A stretch of DNA of 64,000 nt from Trema orientale (GCA_002914845.1 JXTC01000180.1:483948-547947); one strand, 5' to 3'. Counted from the first letter of the stretch, positions 1 through 13,079 are shown. Made by a program: numbers and translations. The notes: generated from the letters alone by a model not told the origin.

Positions 1-3000
1 CCCATTTTAAATAACTTTTATGTTTACATTTTATATAAATAAATATATATATTATATAGTCTCAGCTCTTAGTTACTCAAAAAAAAAAAAAAAAAAAAAA
101 AGCTCTCATCATGTTTGAATAATTAATTGATCAATCAGTATTTCCATTTTATAAATTGACATCGGAAACAAGAATAGACTTCATAAGGGTGTGTTTTGCA
201 AACTTAATTATGTTTGAGAGATGTCATGATCAAGATTGGGACTCGATTTCATTGACGAGTCTAGCTAGCTAGAGAGGAAATTAAATTAAAGGTAAGAAAA
301 CTACTTTAGTTAATTGGTTAATGCAATGTTAGGCTTATATCATATTTTGTCTCCATGTTATGTGACTGTTAAGTGAAAAACACAGTGTGGAGGCGTAAAA
401 TGGGTGAGTCACTCCATTTCGTATCATAGTTATTTCTTTTTCTGTCGATGCACTTTGCTTCGAATTTACTAGTCTCGTCGTACAATTGAGTTAACATAAA
501 TAAATCTGTTATAGCCTGCATGCGTGTCCTAGGTTTTCCTACCCAATATCTCAATTTGTTTAACTTATATTAAAATTTTAAAACATTGATGGCTTTTTTA
601 TAAACATTTAGGGTTTTGGCATTGTAACTAAAAAATAGTTTCTTTTTTTTTTAAAAAAAGAAAATTGTTCTATGAAAACAAGTGCGAGTGTTTGCCATTT
701 TTCTTTGATTAGAAAGGAGAAAAAAAATAAAGAAAACGAAAAAAAGTCAGAGAGCAGAAAAAATGTTGTTTTTAGTATTTTCTAGAAAACAAATAATAAT
801 AGATAATCAGCGAACTCCTCATCCTCTCTAGTATGACTTTCTATCCCACGAACATCTCTCTCATAAATTTAGTTTTTCTCATTTCCTCTCATATTTCCAT
901 CTCTCGTAGCTTTACTCTACAAATTCTCTCTCTTTACTCTCTCTCTTGTCCAGAAATATATCTAACGCTAGCTAGTTGTCTTTTTTTTTTTTTTTCCTTG
1001 ATTTCCTTCAACAATCCAAAGTATTTTTTTTTTTTTTTACCTAAAATTGTTCTAAATTAGAAACCTTTTGCCATACAACTCATCAAATAAAAAAAATTTT
1101 GTTCTCATATATCTGAAAACAAAATTTTTTTAAAAAATGTGTCTTTTATTTTTGAAACCCAAATAACTGATGGAAATATGTTCAAACAATGTAAGAATAT
1201 TCCATTCCTTTCACTTTTAAAACACCAAAAACATGAGTTTTGTCAAAGAAGCTCTCAATTGCTCAAGTTTTTAAAATATTGATCGAGTAAACAATTAATA
1301 TTCAAAAAACCATTTCTTTCTCTTTTTTTTGAAAGAAGAAATATCATTATAGCACTTAAAAATATCATTATAGCTTTGCATGTCCATTTGTTCCATAGTG
1401 TTTTTTTTCCCCCTTTTTATATTTTTTTTTAATATTCATTGTTTGATTTTTTTTCCTTGAATTGCAATATGAGTGGTTCTATTGACACACTCCCATTTTT
1501 TCTCTCTCCACCCCTTATTTAAATAAACCCCTCAGGATTTTAAAATTTTTGGATTTTCCTTTCTCACACATCTTAAATTTTCATTAATCGCAAATTATCC
1601 ATTGTGAAAAATTTCTTTGCACACCCACCTAATAATTTTTCACTCTTCATTTTTAGACCCAGACTTGTTCTTATTGATTTCTTCTTTAAGATTAAATAGT
1701 ATTTATATTATATTTGAATAATTAAAAGCTAATTTTTTCCTGTTTTATAACAAATTTTTATGATCAAATTTAAATATTTGAAATTTTATAGTTACTTACA
1801 GTAAGATTAAATATTATTTTTATATAAGAAAACATATATTAAACCAATTAAAAACACATGATGCGAAGATGTAGACTTTTATAAGTGAGTTTATATATAT
1901 ATATGCTATATATATATCAATAAATCCTCATCATGAAAGAGATAAAAGAGAGGGCTGTGAGCCTGTGACAAGTTAAAAACAAAAAAGTAGAAAGAAAAAA
2001 AAAAAAAAAACTAGAAACACTTCAACCAATTTACAATTAAATTATCATTGAAGATTTATTGGTGCTAATTAATGCCTTATGAATACGATTGGATTTATTG
2101 TATAATTCTATAGGATCTTGTGTCTTCAAATTCTTTTTTATTGGTATATTAGAGGCATGTGATAAGAAAAATATTGTATTATTTGATGCTTAAAGTGTGT
2201 ATTTATGTCATTTTCTATAAGAGTAGTTTTGTATATAAAAGATTAACTAAAAGAACGGCAGGGAAAGAAAAAAAAAAGAATGACAATAGAGCCACCATTG
2301 CAATATTTTTTAATTTATATTTAAATTTGAATTACTACTTAAATCTTAAAATGGTATTTTAATATGTAAACTCAGTAGTCAAAAGTAGTATTTGATCAAG
2401 AGACTGTATAAATTTATTTTAAATTTTAAATCTAAGTGATAATATTGATAATTGTAAAATGCAGATATGAATTAAAGACTCAAAACTCAAAGTTCAACTT
2501 TTAGGTATAAAATTAATTATCCCTAAATAGATATATTTCTTCTTTCTTTTTCTCATTACGTTGTTCTTTTAATTAGTGACTTCCACGATCTAATACTCTA
2601 CTACATAATTAGCAAAATTCACTGCGAGAGTTAAACGGCTAATAATAGGATGGGTATATTTCGGGTCTTAATTTTATGAAAAGTTATTTTAAAATTTTGG
2701 TATAAAAATACATCTACGCTAAAAATTTATAAATTTATTTGTATATGTATAAATACGATCAATTTTAAAAACAGGTATGTAAAATTATGCTAATAAAAGG
2801 TGTAATTTTTATGAAAATATTACATTTTTTGCCTACTTTTTTATCATAATTTTGAATACTATTTATAGATAGTTGATTAAATGTTCAATAATTCAAAACA
2901 AAATCAATATTATATGATAATAATAATAATAGAAAGATCTATTCAGACAAAAAAAATTAGATTGGAATAAAAAAATAAAATTTTAATTAAAGAAGATGTA

Positions 3001-3175
3001 ATTGGTGAAAGTATAAAATACGGTTGAAAGATATATGGTGTATAATAAGTTTTTTTTAATCGATATTGAAAAGTATAAATATTTTTAAATATATTTGACA
3101 AAAATATCTAATTCGACTGTATAATTCAAATGCACGTGTATATATGTATACATAAAATTGCTAACTATGTTTTAT
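1..3175. other. AT-rich intergenic DNA without recognised genes
   Basis: This stretch is dominated by A/T homopolymers (for example about 22 A near 79-100) and low-complexity TA tracts. The short open frames here are low-complexity and match no family I know. Nothing resembling an exon, RNA gene or intact mobile element was recognised. Confidence 0.6.
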
Positions 3176-3445
3176 TGGGCTTCTTCCCCAAATGGCCAAA
3201 TTTTGGTTTTTGTTTAAAAAATAGTCATTTTTCAAACACTATTAAAGATGGACTCAATATATCAAAAAAGGCCAAAACATATCAATTTTTTTTAAGATAT
3301 ATGTCAATTTCAAAATTGATATATTTCATATAAAATTGATACACTGAAATACAAAAAATTGAAATACTAAAAAAGTCATAAGAAAAGAAAAAAAAGGTCC
3401 TTTATTAAATAGGTGTATATAACGGCCATTTTTAAATTGGGATGA
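3176..3445. repeat. Interspersed repeat, family also seen near 42.3 kb
   Basis: The block starts near a 'gccaaattttgg' stretch and ends near 'ggccatttttaaattggg'. Its ends are roughly inverted: 'aatggccaaatttt' at the left and 'ggccattttt' at the right. Inside are repeated 'attgatat' blocks and phrases such as 'gtcatttttcaaa'. A related arrangement occurs at about 42,285-42,570. It looks like a small non-autonomous transposon or its remnant. No target duplication was identified, so the boundaries are approximate. Confidence 0.4.
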
Positions 3446-3614
3446 AAAAAAAAAAAAACATTGGTTATAAATACTCTACTCTAACTCTATTTGATATTTG
3501 AACAGACGACATGGTATAAGCCCGACTGGGCTCTACATATTGATGGGCCAATAATCGGCCTACGTATGTTTCGAGACGAAACGGAATCATCATATTCTAT
3601 TATTGTTCTATTTT

Positions 3615-3940
3615 CACTCAAAAAAAATAAATAAATAAATAAACAAGTTTTTTAGTCACAGACAAATTTTTTTGTGATTAAGTGACATTTAGTAGCAATT
3701 AATAATTTTTTGTGATTAAAAATTAGAATTTAGCCACGCATTATCACTAATTTACTTTTAATCACAACCTTTATTAACATAAAAATATATTTAATTACAA
3801 GAAATTGCTATTTTTGAAACTAAAAGTTTTAATTACGGACTTTTTAGCTACGACATAAAGATAATGACATTTTTTTATTTATGAATTTTTTACTTTCGGT
3901 CACAATTTTTGTTGTCACTAATAATAAGATTTTTGTAGTG
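3615..3940. mobile_element. Possible non-autonomous CACTA-like remnant
   Basis: The right edge reads 'tttttgtagtg', which is cactacaaaaa on the other strand. That is the usual terminal form of CACTA-type elements and of many plant CACTA-derived MITEs. Internally, motifs of the type 'gtgattaa' and 'ttaatcac' occur in both orientations. The left edge may be 'cactcaaaaaa' at 3,615. No matching 3-bp target duplication was seen, so this is a tentative call on a probably degenerate copy. Confidence 0.35.
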
Positions 3941-4362
3941 TAATTTATTCCAATTATTGATCTTATTTTGTCTTTTCCACATATGTATGTCTATAAAAAT
4001 ATAAATATATTTAGAATTATCTGAGCTGTTTTTCTTATATACTAGTCCAGATGATGTTTGATTTATTCTCATGTGAAATGATTTTTTCTTTTTTTTTTTT
4101 TGGATAATAACTCATGTGAAATGGTTAAGCTTAACATATGTATATTACTATAAATTTCCAGTATATTTAAACTCTAAGGGGCACATCACACACTCACACT
4201 CGCATATATGTTTATGATTTACCACGTACGACTTTCTACACTTTGTCAAAGGACCATGGTGCTCAATGTATTTGTCCAATCAACTACTTCAATTTCCAGA
4301 AACCCATAATTTATTTATCTATTTTAAGAAAAGGGCTTTTTGCTAATCGACAATTAATAGAA

Positions 4363-4540
4363 GTAATGGGCGTGTCTACAGTAGGGGCGCCCCCACATAG
4401 GGTCCTGTCTATTCACCGTTGGATGGGGAATCTGTATATAAATAGATTCTCCACAGATTCCCGTTATTCCCCACAGATTCCCATCCAACGATAATTAAGG
4501 CATGACCCTACGTAGGGACGCCCCTACCGTAGCCATCTCC
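4363..4540. mobile_element. MITE family 1, copy 1 (Mutator-like, 9-bp TSD)
   Basis: This is a foldback element of about 178 bp. Its ends contain 'gtctacagtaggggcgccc' on the left and the inverse 'cgcccctaccgtagcc' on the right. The internal arms 'ccgttggatgggg' and 'cccatccaacg' pair, and 'tctgtatataaatagattc' lies in the left arm. It is flanked by a perfect 9-bp direct repeat, ttaatagaa, at 4,354-4,362 and 4,541-4,549. A 9-bp duplication is characteristic of Mutator-like elements. No coding capacity. Two further copies lie at 33.6 and 37.0 kb; relative to 36,980-37,175 this copy is inverted. Confidence 0.75.
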
Positions 4541-4753
4541 TTAATAGAAAAGCTTTCAAACAAGCACATGAGAAATTTTATTTTCTTAATTTAACTCTAG
4601 GGTCAAGACATAAGCCAATGATGGCTATGTTACTGTAAACAGCTCATGTTAAATAAAAGTACAAATGGTTTATGTTTATAACAGAATTTCAAATGAACTT
4701 TGATACTTAATTGGAATCACTTTGAATGAACACAAACATAAAGAGAATATTTA

Positions 4754-4984
4754 CATATATATATAAGGGCACCAATCCAATAGGTATTTTTTTTTTTTTT
4801 ACCTATACATAGGTATCATTTTGGCCAATAAAAATTTTTTTTGCACATTTTTTTATATTAAAAAGTAAGAGAGAGAAATAACTTTAATGATACACATCTT
4901 TTCATGCACTTTGTTATAATCGTTAGATCACTATCCGACAAAAAAAAAAAAAAACACCTACTGGATTGGCAACTTATATATAAA
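4754..4984. mobile_element. Short foldback element (MITE-like)
   Basis: The left end 'gggcaccaatccaatagg' pairs with the right end 'cctactggattggcaac', and both are flanked by TATATA-rich DNA. The terminal inverted repeat is about 28 bp with a few mismatches. No coding content. The target duplication cannot be judged because both flanks are TA repeats, so the superfamily is unassigned. Confidence 0.5.
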
Positions 4985-5387
4985 CATATAATATTTTCAG
5001 ATATAATATTTTTAATATTTTCAGTACTCTTAGTGGGACACCGGAAAAAAGGAACCCTTTTTTCGCCTTACAATAATGTAGATTCATGATGACGCGATGA
5101 AATGTAACGCCTGCATACAAAGTTTGACCTATCTATGATTAAATAATTAAACCTGTCACAGGGCCTCTTATAGGACAGTATTATTCTGAGCCAATTTAAT
5201 AAGAGTAAGTTTGTTTTTCCTTCTCTTTCTCTTCTCTTTTCGCTATTCTATAACAGTTAGTCAAACTTATTAGTTTAAAAAATTATATTAAAATGGAGTT
5301 AGTGATCAATGTTTTCAATCTAGGGGACTGCCTCTTATATATGTGATAAAAATACTAGTTCTTGTAGTTGTAATTTCAATTCATACA

Positions 5388-5985
5388 TAAGGCTGTCAAT
5401 CTTCTATACGGCACGGTGATATTATTTTAAAATGACACGAAATAAATGAGTTTGGATGATCCATTAAATTTTCATGTCAATTTTAAATTGACACGTGTAA
5501 CACGGATAATAAACGGGTGGATTTGATGTCAATCCGCTTAATTTGAAAATGACATATATAATACGTTTAATTAAACGGGTCATTTTCATATCGTGTCAAT
5601 ACGACGCAAATATGACACATTTATTAACATTTAATATTTTAAATGTGATTTTGATTAATTCTAAACATAATTACATTTGTTTAGTTGAATTAAATAATAT
5701 ATAATCATGTTAAATTTAAATACTCGTATCAATTTTAAATAAACGTATCAAATAAGTTATAATATGATACATGACATATTTATTAAACGAGTTATACGTG
5801 TCGTATCGTATTACACGTGTATTAATCGTGTCGTGTTTGAGTTTAGATATTTGACATATTTATAAATCGTGTTGTGCTCGAATTTAAGTTTTTAACACAT
5901 CCATTGATCATATCATATTCGGATTAAGATGTTATCGTGTCGACTCGAACACGACATGGTAACACGAACTGCCAACTTTCGCACA
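5388..5985. repeat. CACG-rich hAT-like repeat remnant
   Basis: The block is rich in 'cgtgtc', 'acacga' and 'acacgtgt' words. It begins near 'aaggctgtcaat' and ends near 'cacgaactgccaac', an imperfect terminal inverted repeat. The composition and the ends resemble the better preserved hAT MITE at 36,571-36,959. No exact 8-bp target duplication was found. It is probably an older, diverged member of the same broad family. Confidence 0.35.
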
Positions 5986-6468
5986 TTATAAAAATAACAT
6001 GTCTACGTGCAAATATATATATTGGAATATTTTTATTATTTTTACAATTTGCCTTCAAACTAAGAGCACGTACCTATTACCCCAAAAAAAAAAAAAAAAA
6101 AAAAGAGTCCACGTACTAGCAAACAAGAAAGTGGAAAAAAAATTGACAAATTAATTCATATTATGAAACTTGATTATTCTTATAAAAATATACCACAAAA
6201 TGAATTTGGATTTGAATTCAAAGGGCTGCTGTAAATACTTGAAATCAAATTAAATATGGCTTCAAATTTCATGTTTGAGATTGAGACCATTACCCATGGT
6301 CGTTCAGTGGATCGATATTGCATTATGTTTGATATATTTTGTTTGATTCTCACTAAGTGCAGATTTCAAAAAATGAATCCCATTTAGTCCGCGAAGAGTT
6401 TCAAATTCGGGCCAACTCAACCCGTAAATATGTGGATTGGATTGGTTATATTAGATTCGTTGTTTTGA

Positions 6469-6781
6469 GAGAAAATGACAAAAATAGGACTAACTTTGGC
6501 CAAAAATGACTTTTTTGTGTATTTTTTTAAAAATGACATTTTTAGGAGTGTTAAAGATATCTTGATTATGAAAAAAATCTTAAATAATAGTTTTTTTCAT
6601 GGTCAAGAAGTACTTGAAACTCCTAAACATGTTATTTTTAGAAAAATGCATAAAATTCATAATTAAGAAGCTTTTGACCTATGGTTAAGAAGTATTTGAT
6701 ACTTCTAAAAATGTCATTTTTAGAAAAATACACAAAAAAAGTCATTTTAGTCTAAGTTAATCCTATCCATGTCCTTTTTTC
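6469..6781. mobile_element. MITE family 2, copy a (about 313 bp)
   Basis: Inverted ends: left 'gagaaaatgacaaaaatagg', and right 'cctatccatgtccttttttc'. Subterminal 'aaaatgacttttttgtg' also recurs inverted near the right end. Internal 'gtcaagaagtacttgaa' motifs add further foldback. Flanks are ttgttttga (6,460-6,468) and ttgttttgg (6,782-6,790), a 9-bp duplication with one mismatch, which suggests a Mutator-like origin. Non-coding; the open frame across it has no family match. A second copy starts 56 bp downstream and a third lies at 58.7 kb. Confidence 0.65.
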
Positions 6782-6837
6782 TTGTTTTGGTTAGAGTTAA
6801 TGAGCCTATATAATTAGGTTTTATTTTAGATTTTGTT

Positions 6838-7140
6838 GAGAAAAGGACATGAGTAGGACTAATTTAGGCCAAAATGACTTTTTTGTGCTTTTTTTGTTTT
6901 TTTATTTTTCCTAAAAATGACATTTTTAGGATTGTCAATGATTTCTTGGCCATATGTCAAAAACTTCTTGACTATGAAAAACTATTGACTATGAAAAACT
7001 ATTATTTATGACTTTTTCATAGTCAAGAAGTTCTTGACCATAGATTAAGACATCCTTAACACTCCTAAAACTGTCCATTTTTAAAAAAATACATAAAAAG
7101 TCATTCTGGCCGAAGTTAGTCCTATCTATGTCTTTTTCTC
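6838..7140. mobile_element. MITE family 2, copy b (about 303 bp)
   Basis: Same family as the element just upstream. The left end is 'gagaaaaggacatgagtagg' and the right end is 'cctatctatgtctttttctc'. The interior 'aaaatgacttttttgtg' and the 'catagtcaagaagttcttga' foldback are shared. Flanks gattttgtt and atttttgtt are similar but not identical. The close tandem placement of copies a and b suggests either local reinsertion or a preferred site. Confidence 0.6.
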
Positions 7141-7663
7141 ATTTTTGTTTTGGATTATTCATTTTTAACACAAATTCGGTCATTTTTACAAGTTTGGCCC
7201 ACTACTTGTAAATTAGCATTTTTTTGTGTTAAGAAAGTAATAATCATTTATGCTAATTGACATAATTAAATATTACAAATTTCAGATATAACTAAAAGAA
7301 AATTTAACAACATTTATGAACTATAGATATATAAATAATATTTATATATAAGATGGTGTGGATTGAAATGTCAATTTCACCGAATGGGATAGTACACTGA
7401 CAGAAATTGGGATGATTTTCACTGTCACAATTAAACAATTCGGGGCACGGGGCAAGGATTTCCAATTTAGCATTTAATGGGGCAGAGTAGGCTTGGGACT
7501 GAATGCCCCGTAGTCCTACATTGACCTCGTGCCAAATATATAGTCTAATTTCTTATTTACTAATAATTGAATTGAAATTTAAAAAAATAAAAAAGAAATA
7601 ATATATATATATACACTAATATAAGTTAGCATTTATAATATTCCATTATCATTTTATTTACAA

Positions 7664-7845
7664 GAGTAATGATAAGGATATCAAAATCTCACATCAAAAA
7701 CTTGCACCACATGATGTGACATGTATGTATTTCAATTGCTCCTTATTTTGAAGTGGGACTATATCACTTAAAGTTATGTGACTAAAAATGATGCCACATC
7801 ACTGATGTAAGTTTTTTATATAAGATTTTAGTGTCTCAATTTTTA
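7664..7845. mobile_element. Short foldback element (MITE-like)
   Basis: The left arm 'gagtaatgataaggatatc' followed by 'aaaatctcacatcaaaaac' pairs with the right arm around 'gttttttatataagatttt'. The centre has 'ccacatgatgtgac' and 'gccacatcactgatg'. The start word 'gagtaatg' resembles the elements at 60.7-61.1 kb. No clear target duplication. Confidence 0.45.
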
Positions 7846-9635
7846 TTTTATTTATAATTTTTGTACTCCTCCCTCTATGCCTCTCGTTATTTTACTAAGA
7901 TATTTTTTTATTAAATTATAATTCCAATGAAATTGAGCTAGAATTGGAGTTTTTAATAGATTTAACTTCAATCTAGACTTTTTGTGATGTATTAGAACTT
8001 CAAAAGGATTTGGACCAATATAGGATCTTTTTTAAATAGACTCAAGATCATAGTTCAAAATGGGGAGCCGATACATTGACGGAGAAACTGTTCTTAATTA
8101 AGATTCCCTGAAATTGCTTCGTGACAAATTAAATGGTGAATAATGCGGAGATAGTATAATAAAAAAGTGATTAGAATGGGGATAGTAAATGAAAAACTCA
8201 CCGCACCTCATCCCATCGACATCTTTACCATATATTGGATTGGACTGGATCGGATATTAATTTTAATTGAAAATAGTTTCTTTTGCAGAATTGCAAATTT
8301 TGAAATATCAATCCAATCCAATTTATATAGGTGCGGATATCCGTACTTTATGAATTATATTAGATCATTTTGTATGGATTGGATTGAATTGGATAGATTT
8401 TGAGCTCTCTTGAAATTTATCCAAAAATATCGAGTCTGACCCCAAAATTTCCACTATTCTATATAATTTCCCATTTCCTTATTTCTAGTTCTTATATTTC
8501 ATTGTTCTTCAGAAAATCCCGTCCTTTTGGAAATATGGTAGACCACCCAAATTCGTTTTTTTTTTTTTAAATTTGATTTTACTTGTTTTTTCCCTCAAAA
8601 CGTTATAATTTAGAGAATTATAATTTTTTACCATATAATTTAAGGCATCATAGTGAAATTTAAACAGGACAATTTATAAATCATTTACAAAATTCTATCT
8701 TCTTTTAATGAAAAATTGGAAACTAAATAGTGTCTTATTTATTTTAGCTAATTTTACTATAACCTCTCCCATCTCTCTTTTTTGTTGTGAAATTATCCAA
8801 GAAGCCATTACTGAGTAATCTAAAGCTATCTTCAAGAATTCATATATGTTATTCCTTTGTCTCTCTATCTTGTATTATCTAATAATGGACAGTTTCGGAG
8901 CTAGAAATTTTTTTTAGGGGGAGTATACTCTATTTTTTTTAATCTAATTTTGGAACATATTAGTCAATATAGATCAATATAAAATTAAAAAGGTATATAA
9001 AGTGAAGTCAAAGAAAAATCATCCAAAGTATGAGTAAAATTTAATATTTTAAAATTATATAAGTAAAGTTCATAAATTTTAAAAAAATTAGTGGGTCATA
9101 TTAGAAGTATTATTGAATTTTTTTGATAAAAAAGAGGACAAAAATTATATTTATAAAGATTCAGGGGGCAAATAAAGGATTAAAGTGAAATTTTAGATAA
9201 AATTAAGGAGAAAATGTAATTTTTAAAAAAATGAGGGGGCCACCGCCCTCCTTGAGCCTGTTGTGGCAAGAGGGCCTGTTGTGGCTCCGTTCATGATTAT
9301 GGGAAATCATAAATAATATTTAATTCTTTTAGATCTAGTTTAAGCAATACCTCTGTTTGAGATTGGTTTTTATTTTGAGTTGGACCTTATTTGGTTCTTG
9401 TAATTTTTACTTGTGAAAATGGGTGCATCAATGTTAGGATCGGTGCTAATATAATCCTCATTTAATTAGCTGACATAAGAGATATAGATTTGAGAATTTG
9501 TTTTGGATGAAATCAATTGTGAGGTAGTTAAATTAGAAGACTTTGTGGGAAAAAAAAAAAACAGTGAGGTTCTATAATATTTCTTAAAATAGTGGGATTT
9601 CGTCCAAAAAGGTGAAACACAGAACATTTTTTTTT
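7846..9635. other. Intergenic DNA with a decayed repeat at about 8.9-9.3 kb
   Basis: No gene was recognised. Between about 8,890 and 9,295 there is a block running from 'ggagctagaaatttttttta' to 'ttgtggctccg', with 'gggggccaccgccctcc' inside. Blocks of this type are common interspersed repeats in plants, but I could not assign a class. From 8,190 to 8,400 there are repeated 'ggattggattg' words of low complexity. Confidence 0.4.
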
Positions 9636-9935
9636 TTTTAGAAAAATTCAGGTAGATGACTAATATTTTTAATTTGATTAAGTAGATGTCCATTTTTTAA
9701 ATTTTATAGCTAAATGTCTAGTATATATATTTTTACACTTGATAGATATGTTTATCTACCAATTTCAGTACTATACTGAAATGTACTGGGTATATAATAT
9801 TTTGTGCTTGATATATAAAATTTTACACTTGTATATAAACATATATACTGGACATTTTGCTCTAACATTTGACAAATAAATATTTACTTAAATTGAGTCT
9901 AAAATTTAATCATATTTCTATAAGCTCTTTTTTTT
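9636..9935. repeat. Interspersed repeat, inverse copy at 55.7 kb
   Basis: This block of about 300 bp contains 'tacacttg', 'tatatactggacattt' and 'ttcagtac' phrases. A related block occurs in the opposite orientation at about 55,700-56,005. The ends are 'agaaaaattcaggtagatg' and 'tttctataagctc'. It looks like a non-coding, MITE-like element of two or more copies. Target duplications were not resolved. Confidence 0.5.
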
Positions 9936-12900
9936 TATCTGCGCTCTATAAAAAAAAATTTCCAATTTTTTTTTTTTTTTTTAGAAAAAAGAAAGAAGCA
10001 AACTAGCTAAGAGGGTCGAATCTGTCGTGTTTGAGCCTGCGTAAGGCTCAAGGATGAAGGCTTCCTATGTAGCTATGGTGTGGACGTGTTGGTTGTGGTC
10101 AGGTCAAATTCAAAAGTGGAAAGAGTTCAAAGACTGGTCCAAAACAGCAAGCTCTCTGACCTCCTGATCAGGCATCTAATCCATGCATGTCACCCACTTA
10201 TTTAATTTGGGGTCCATTTGATCTTTAACTTTACTTGATTTGTTCCTAAATGGTCCCTGCTTTATTTAATTTCTTCCTTTTTCTCCCTGAAGAGGGACCC
10301 AATGTTAATGGGCCCACTTTGTTCATGTCATGAATGACATAGATGATAATCAAATAAATTTTTGCCTTGGATAGATGATCGGTCATCAGACAAATAAGAC
10401 AAACAAAATTCCCTTCATTAGCTTGGACCTTTAGAATTACTTTTTTCACTTATTCCTTTACATGGGGTGAGAGATTCAAACTAGGACTACAATATTTCAG
10501 AAAAAAAAAATGTACTACAATATACATTTTTTTTTAACTTGTTCATGACATGCAAATCTAGTCTCATTCCTAACTACACATACTTTTCAATATTTAAGGT
10601 TTCTTCTTCTGAAAAAAGTCCAAAATGCTAGGGACACTGTAGGAAAACATGCATTCTTAGCGAGAAAAGGTAAAATTTTTTCGTATCCACAACATACCAA
10701 GTTAACAACACTGCTATTTTTCAAAATAATTGGGCGGTACTATTATCGAAACTTTCAAAGGAAAATGATTAATAGCTCCTAGCCTCCTAGTGCTAATTGT
10801 GTTTGGCCTGCTGTGGTAGCAACAATTGCGATCAATTTGCTGTGACTTGACAAAATTACCTTTTATATTTTTATTAGTTGATCACTTTTAACTTTAAGCT
10901 ACCTCTAGAAAAATCGATAATGAGGACGTGTAGAATAACACCAAAAAGTTATCTTTCCAAGGTTTCATATTTCATCCTTTCTTTTGTCAAATTCAATATC
11001 ATGAAGACATTACTCATTCTCTAATTGTTTGCCCCTGGCCAAAAGGCAAAAAGGCAAAAAGTGACGTGGAATTAATGGAATGGATTGAAGAAACAGTACA
11101 GAAATATGAATAGAAATTGTTTTGGGCCAGCAACATGTTTCCCAAGTTGGCTTTCCGAAGGTCATGCTGGTATATACATGAGTGTGCATGTATGGTCTGC
11201 TGTTATATAACATACGTGTACATATATGGTCCGTTTATAGCATTGTACCGGTGCGCAGGTGTAAAAGTGCGTATTTTCTATTATTTTTCACGCTTTTCAA
11301 TATGTTACATTGCATGTTTTACCTGTGTAATAAAACTCATGTAGTGTTTACTTTTCTACTTGGCCACCAAAACAGTCGTGACATTGTAACCAACGCCGTT
11401 AGAGAGTCTTATGTTATATATATATACTAGGTGGGCCGCATATGCTTTGCACGTGCAATGCTCAAAATAAAAAAAAGTGTAGTAACTGTTGATGAATCAG
11501 CCAGAGTTTAAAGAGGAAAAAAAGGAAAATGGAAAAAAAAAATAGCTGGACAAAATAATTTGACCAAATTTGAATAGTAAAGAAAGAGACTAATGGGCTC
11601 TTTGTTTCTTTTCTTTTTTTTTTTTTTTTGACGAAGCTAATCGGCTCTTTTATATATAGTATAGATATATGTGTATGTATATACTTTATACTTATACATT
11701 GCTCTTTATATGTGGTGGTCCATCATGAAGTAAAACTACTCGAGGTTTATTTATTATTTTATATAAAAGTGTCACTAAAGAAGATTTTTGATGTGCTTTG
11801 CTTCCTTTAATTATATATATCATACTATTTACCAAATTAAGATTGTTATTAGTTTCAACACGGGCGATCCTAACCTCTCTATATTGTGTGAACAATCTCT
11901 TTGGACTTGCATGAAAATTGCAACCCACATTAAAAAAATCCCATATTTAATTTTTTTCACATTTCTGTCGTAACCAATAGAACATATGCACTTTTAGACT
12001 CTGTAAAAGCGAAATTTGCACATCCTAAGTTCTTTGTTCCGCCTTTAATTTTTTTTGTTCTCCTATGACTTCCTACTCTTTTCGTTAAAGTCATGGTTCT
12101 AAAATGGTTTATATATATATTTACTCTAGGTAGCGCTAATTTGTGGGTGCTGTTTATTTGCAGAGTAGGGTTTTACTCATTAGCTTTTTTGATTACAACT
12201 TCTTACACTCAAGGAAAAGAACTTGATTGATGTAAGTTCTAATAACTTATATATTGCTAGCACCATTGTTTTTTAGAAGAATATTATTAGATTATTCTAA
12301 TACAAAATTATGGTAACAAAGTTTGAATTATCTTAATTAATATTTTTGTTTAGTACTTATATTCATACATAATTAAATTTTGTATAATTAAGAAGCAAGT
12401 AATTCATGGAGATTAAATCCAAATGCCGTAAATTTTCCTTGAGATACTGAAAGAACAAGACGACGCAAGACCCATCCTTCCTCTTTTTTTTTTTTTTTTT
12501 TGCTTTTATCTTCTAGTTTTTATCTTGGCCATATAAAATTACACAAATGGTAAAAAATATTCTTATTCCATGTAATCAATCTATATCATGAAAATCCGTA
12601 TTGGCCAGGGATATTGTGGATCAAAATTTTCTTATCTTAGATATGGGTATCAAGTCTTTGGTCCCAAAAATATTCTATTTGTAAATCATAAAAGTTAGAA
12701 TCCAATATTTCAGCAGTTAATTATTTCACTACCACAGTAAAAGAAGCTATCACGATAGTAACAAAATCTATATATTTATGTACAAGAACAAAAAGCTAGA
12801 ATCCGAACCAACATTTTTTTAAAAAATTATGCTTATCAACAAAAAGAAGATTTACAATCCTTATAATGATTTTAAAAATTAATAATAAGAATTTCGTCAT

Positions 12901-13065
12901 AGAAAGAGTCGAAGAATCGAATTTCTATACCGCTTATATGAAGAACCTTCCAAGAAAGAGAACGATGGGGATATTAGTCAATCCACGTTCTTCGATCACC
13001 ACACTCAAATCACTCATTATATTCTATTGGACACCAAAATCAAACAAACACCAACAAAATTAATA
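9936..13065. other. Intergenic DNA upstream of the first ERF gene
   Basis: No convincing coding region. Short open frames near 11.0-11.9 kb overlap in opposite frames and lack any domain. A single 'aatgctagggacac' end-like word at about 10,626 matches the terminal repeat of the MITE at 60,731-60,890, so a truncated copy may lie here. T/A-rich tracts are frequent. Confidence 0.5.
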
Positions 13066-13073
13066 ATATCATA

Positions 13074-13079
13074 TATAAA
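13074..13079 (+). promoter_or_regulatory. Candidate TATA box of the first ERF gene
   Basis: The TATAAA in 'catatataaatatgg' lies about 115 bp before the ATG at 13,192. A start of transcription about 30 bp downstream would give a 5' leader of roughly 85 nt with no upstream ATG. That fits a short intronless ERF gene. This is inference from position and sequence only. Confidence 0.5.

Noticed and set aside
11010-11928. Cluster of 60-82 residue frames on both strands
   Set aside because: Overlapping frames in AT-rich DNA with no domain, splice structure or conserved composition.
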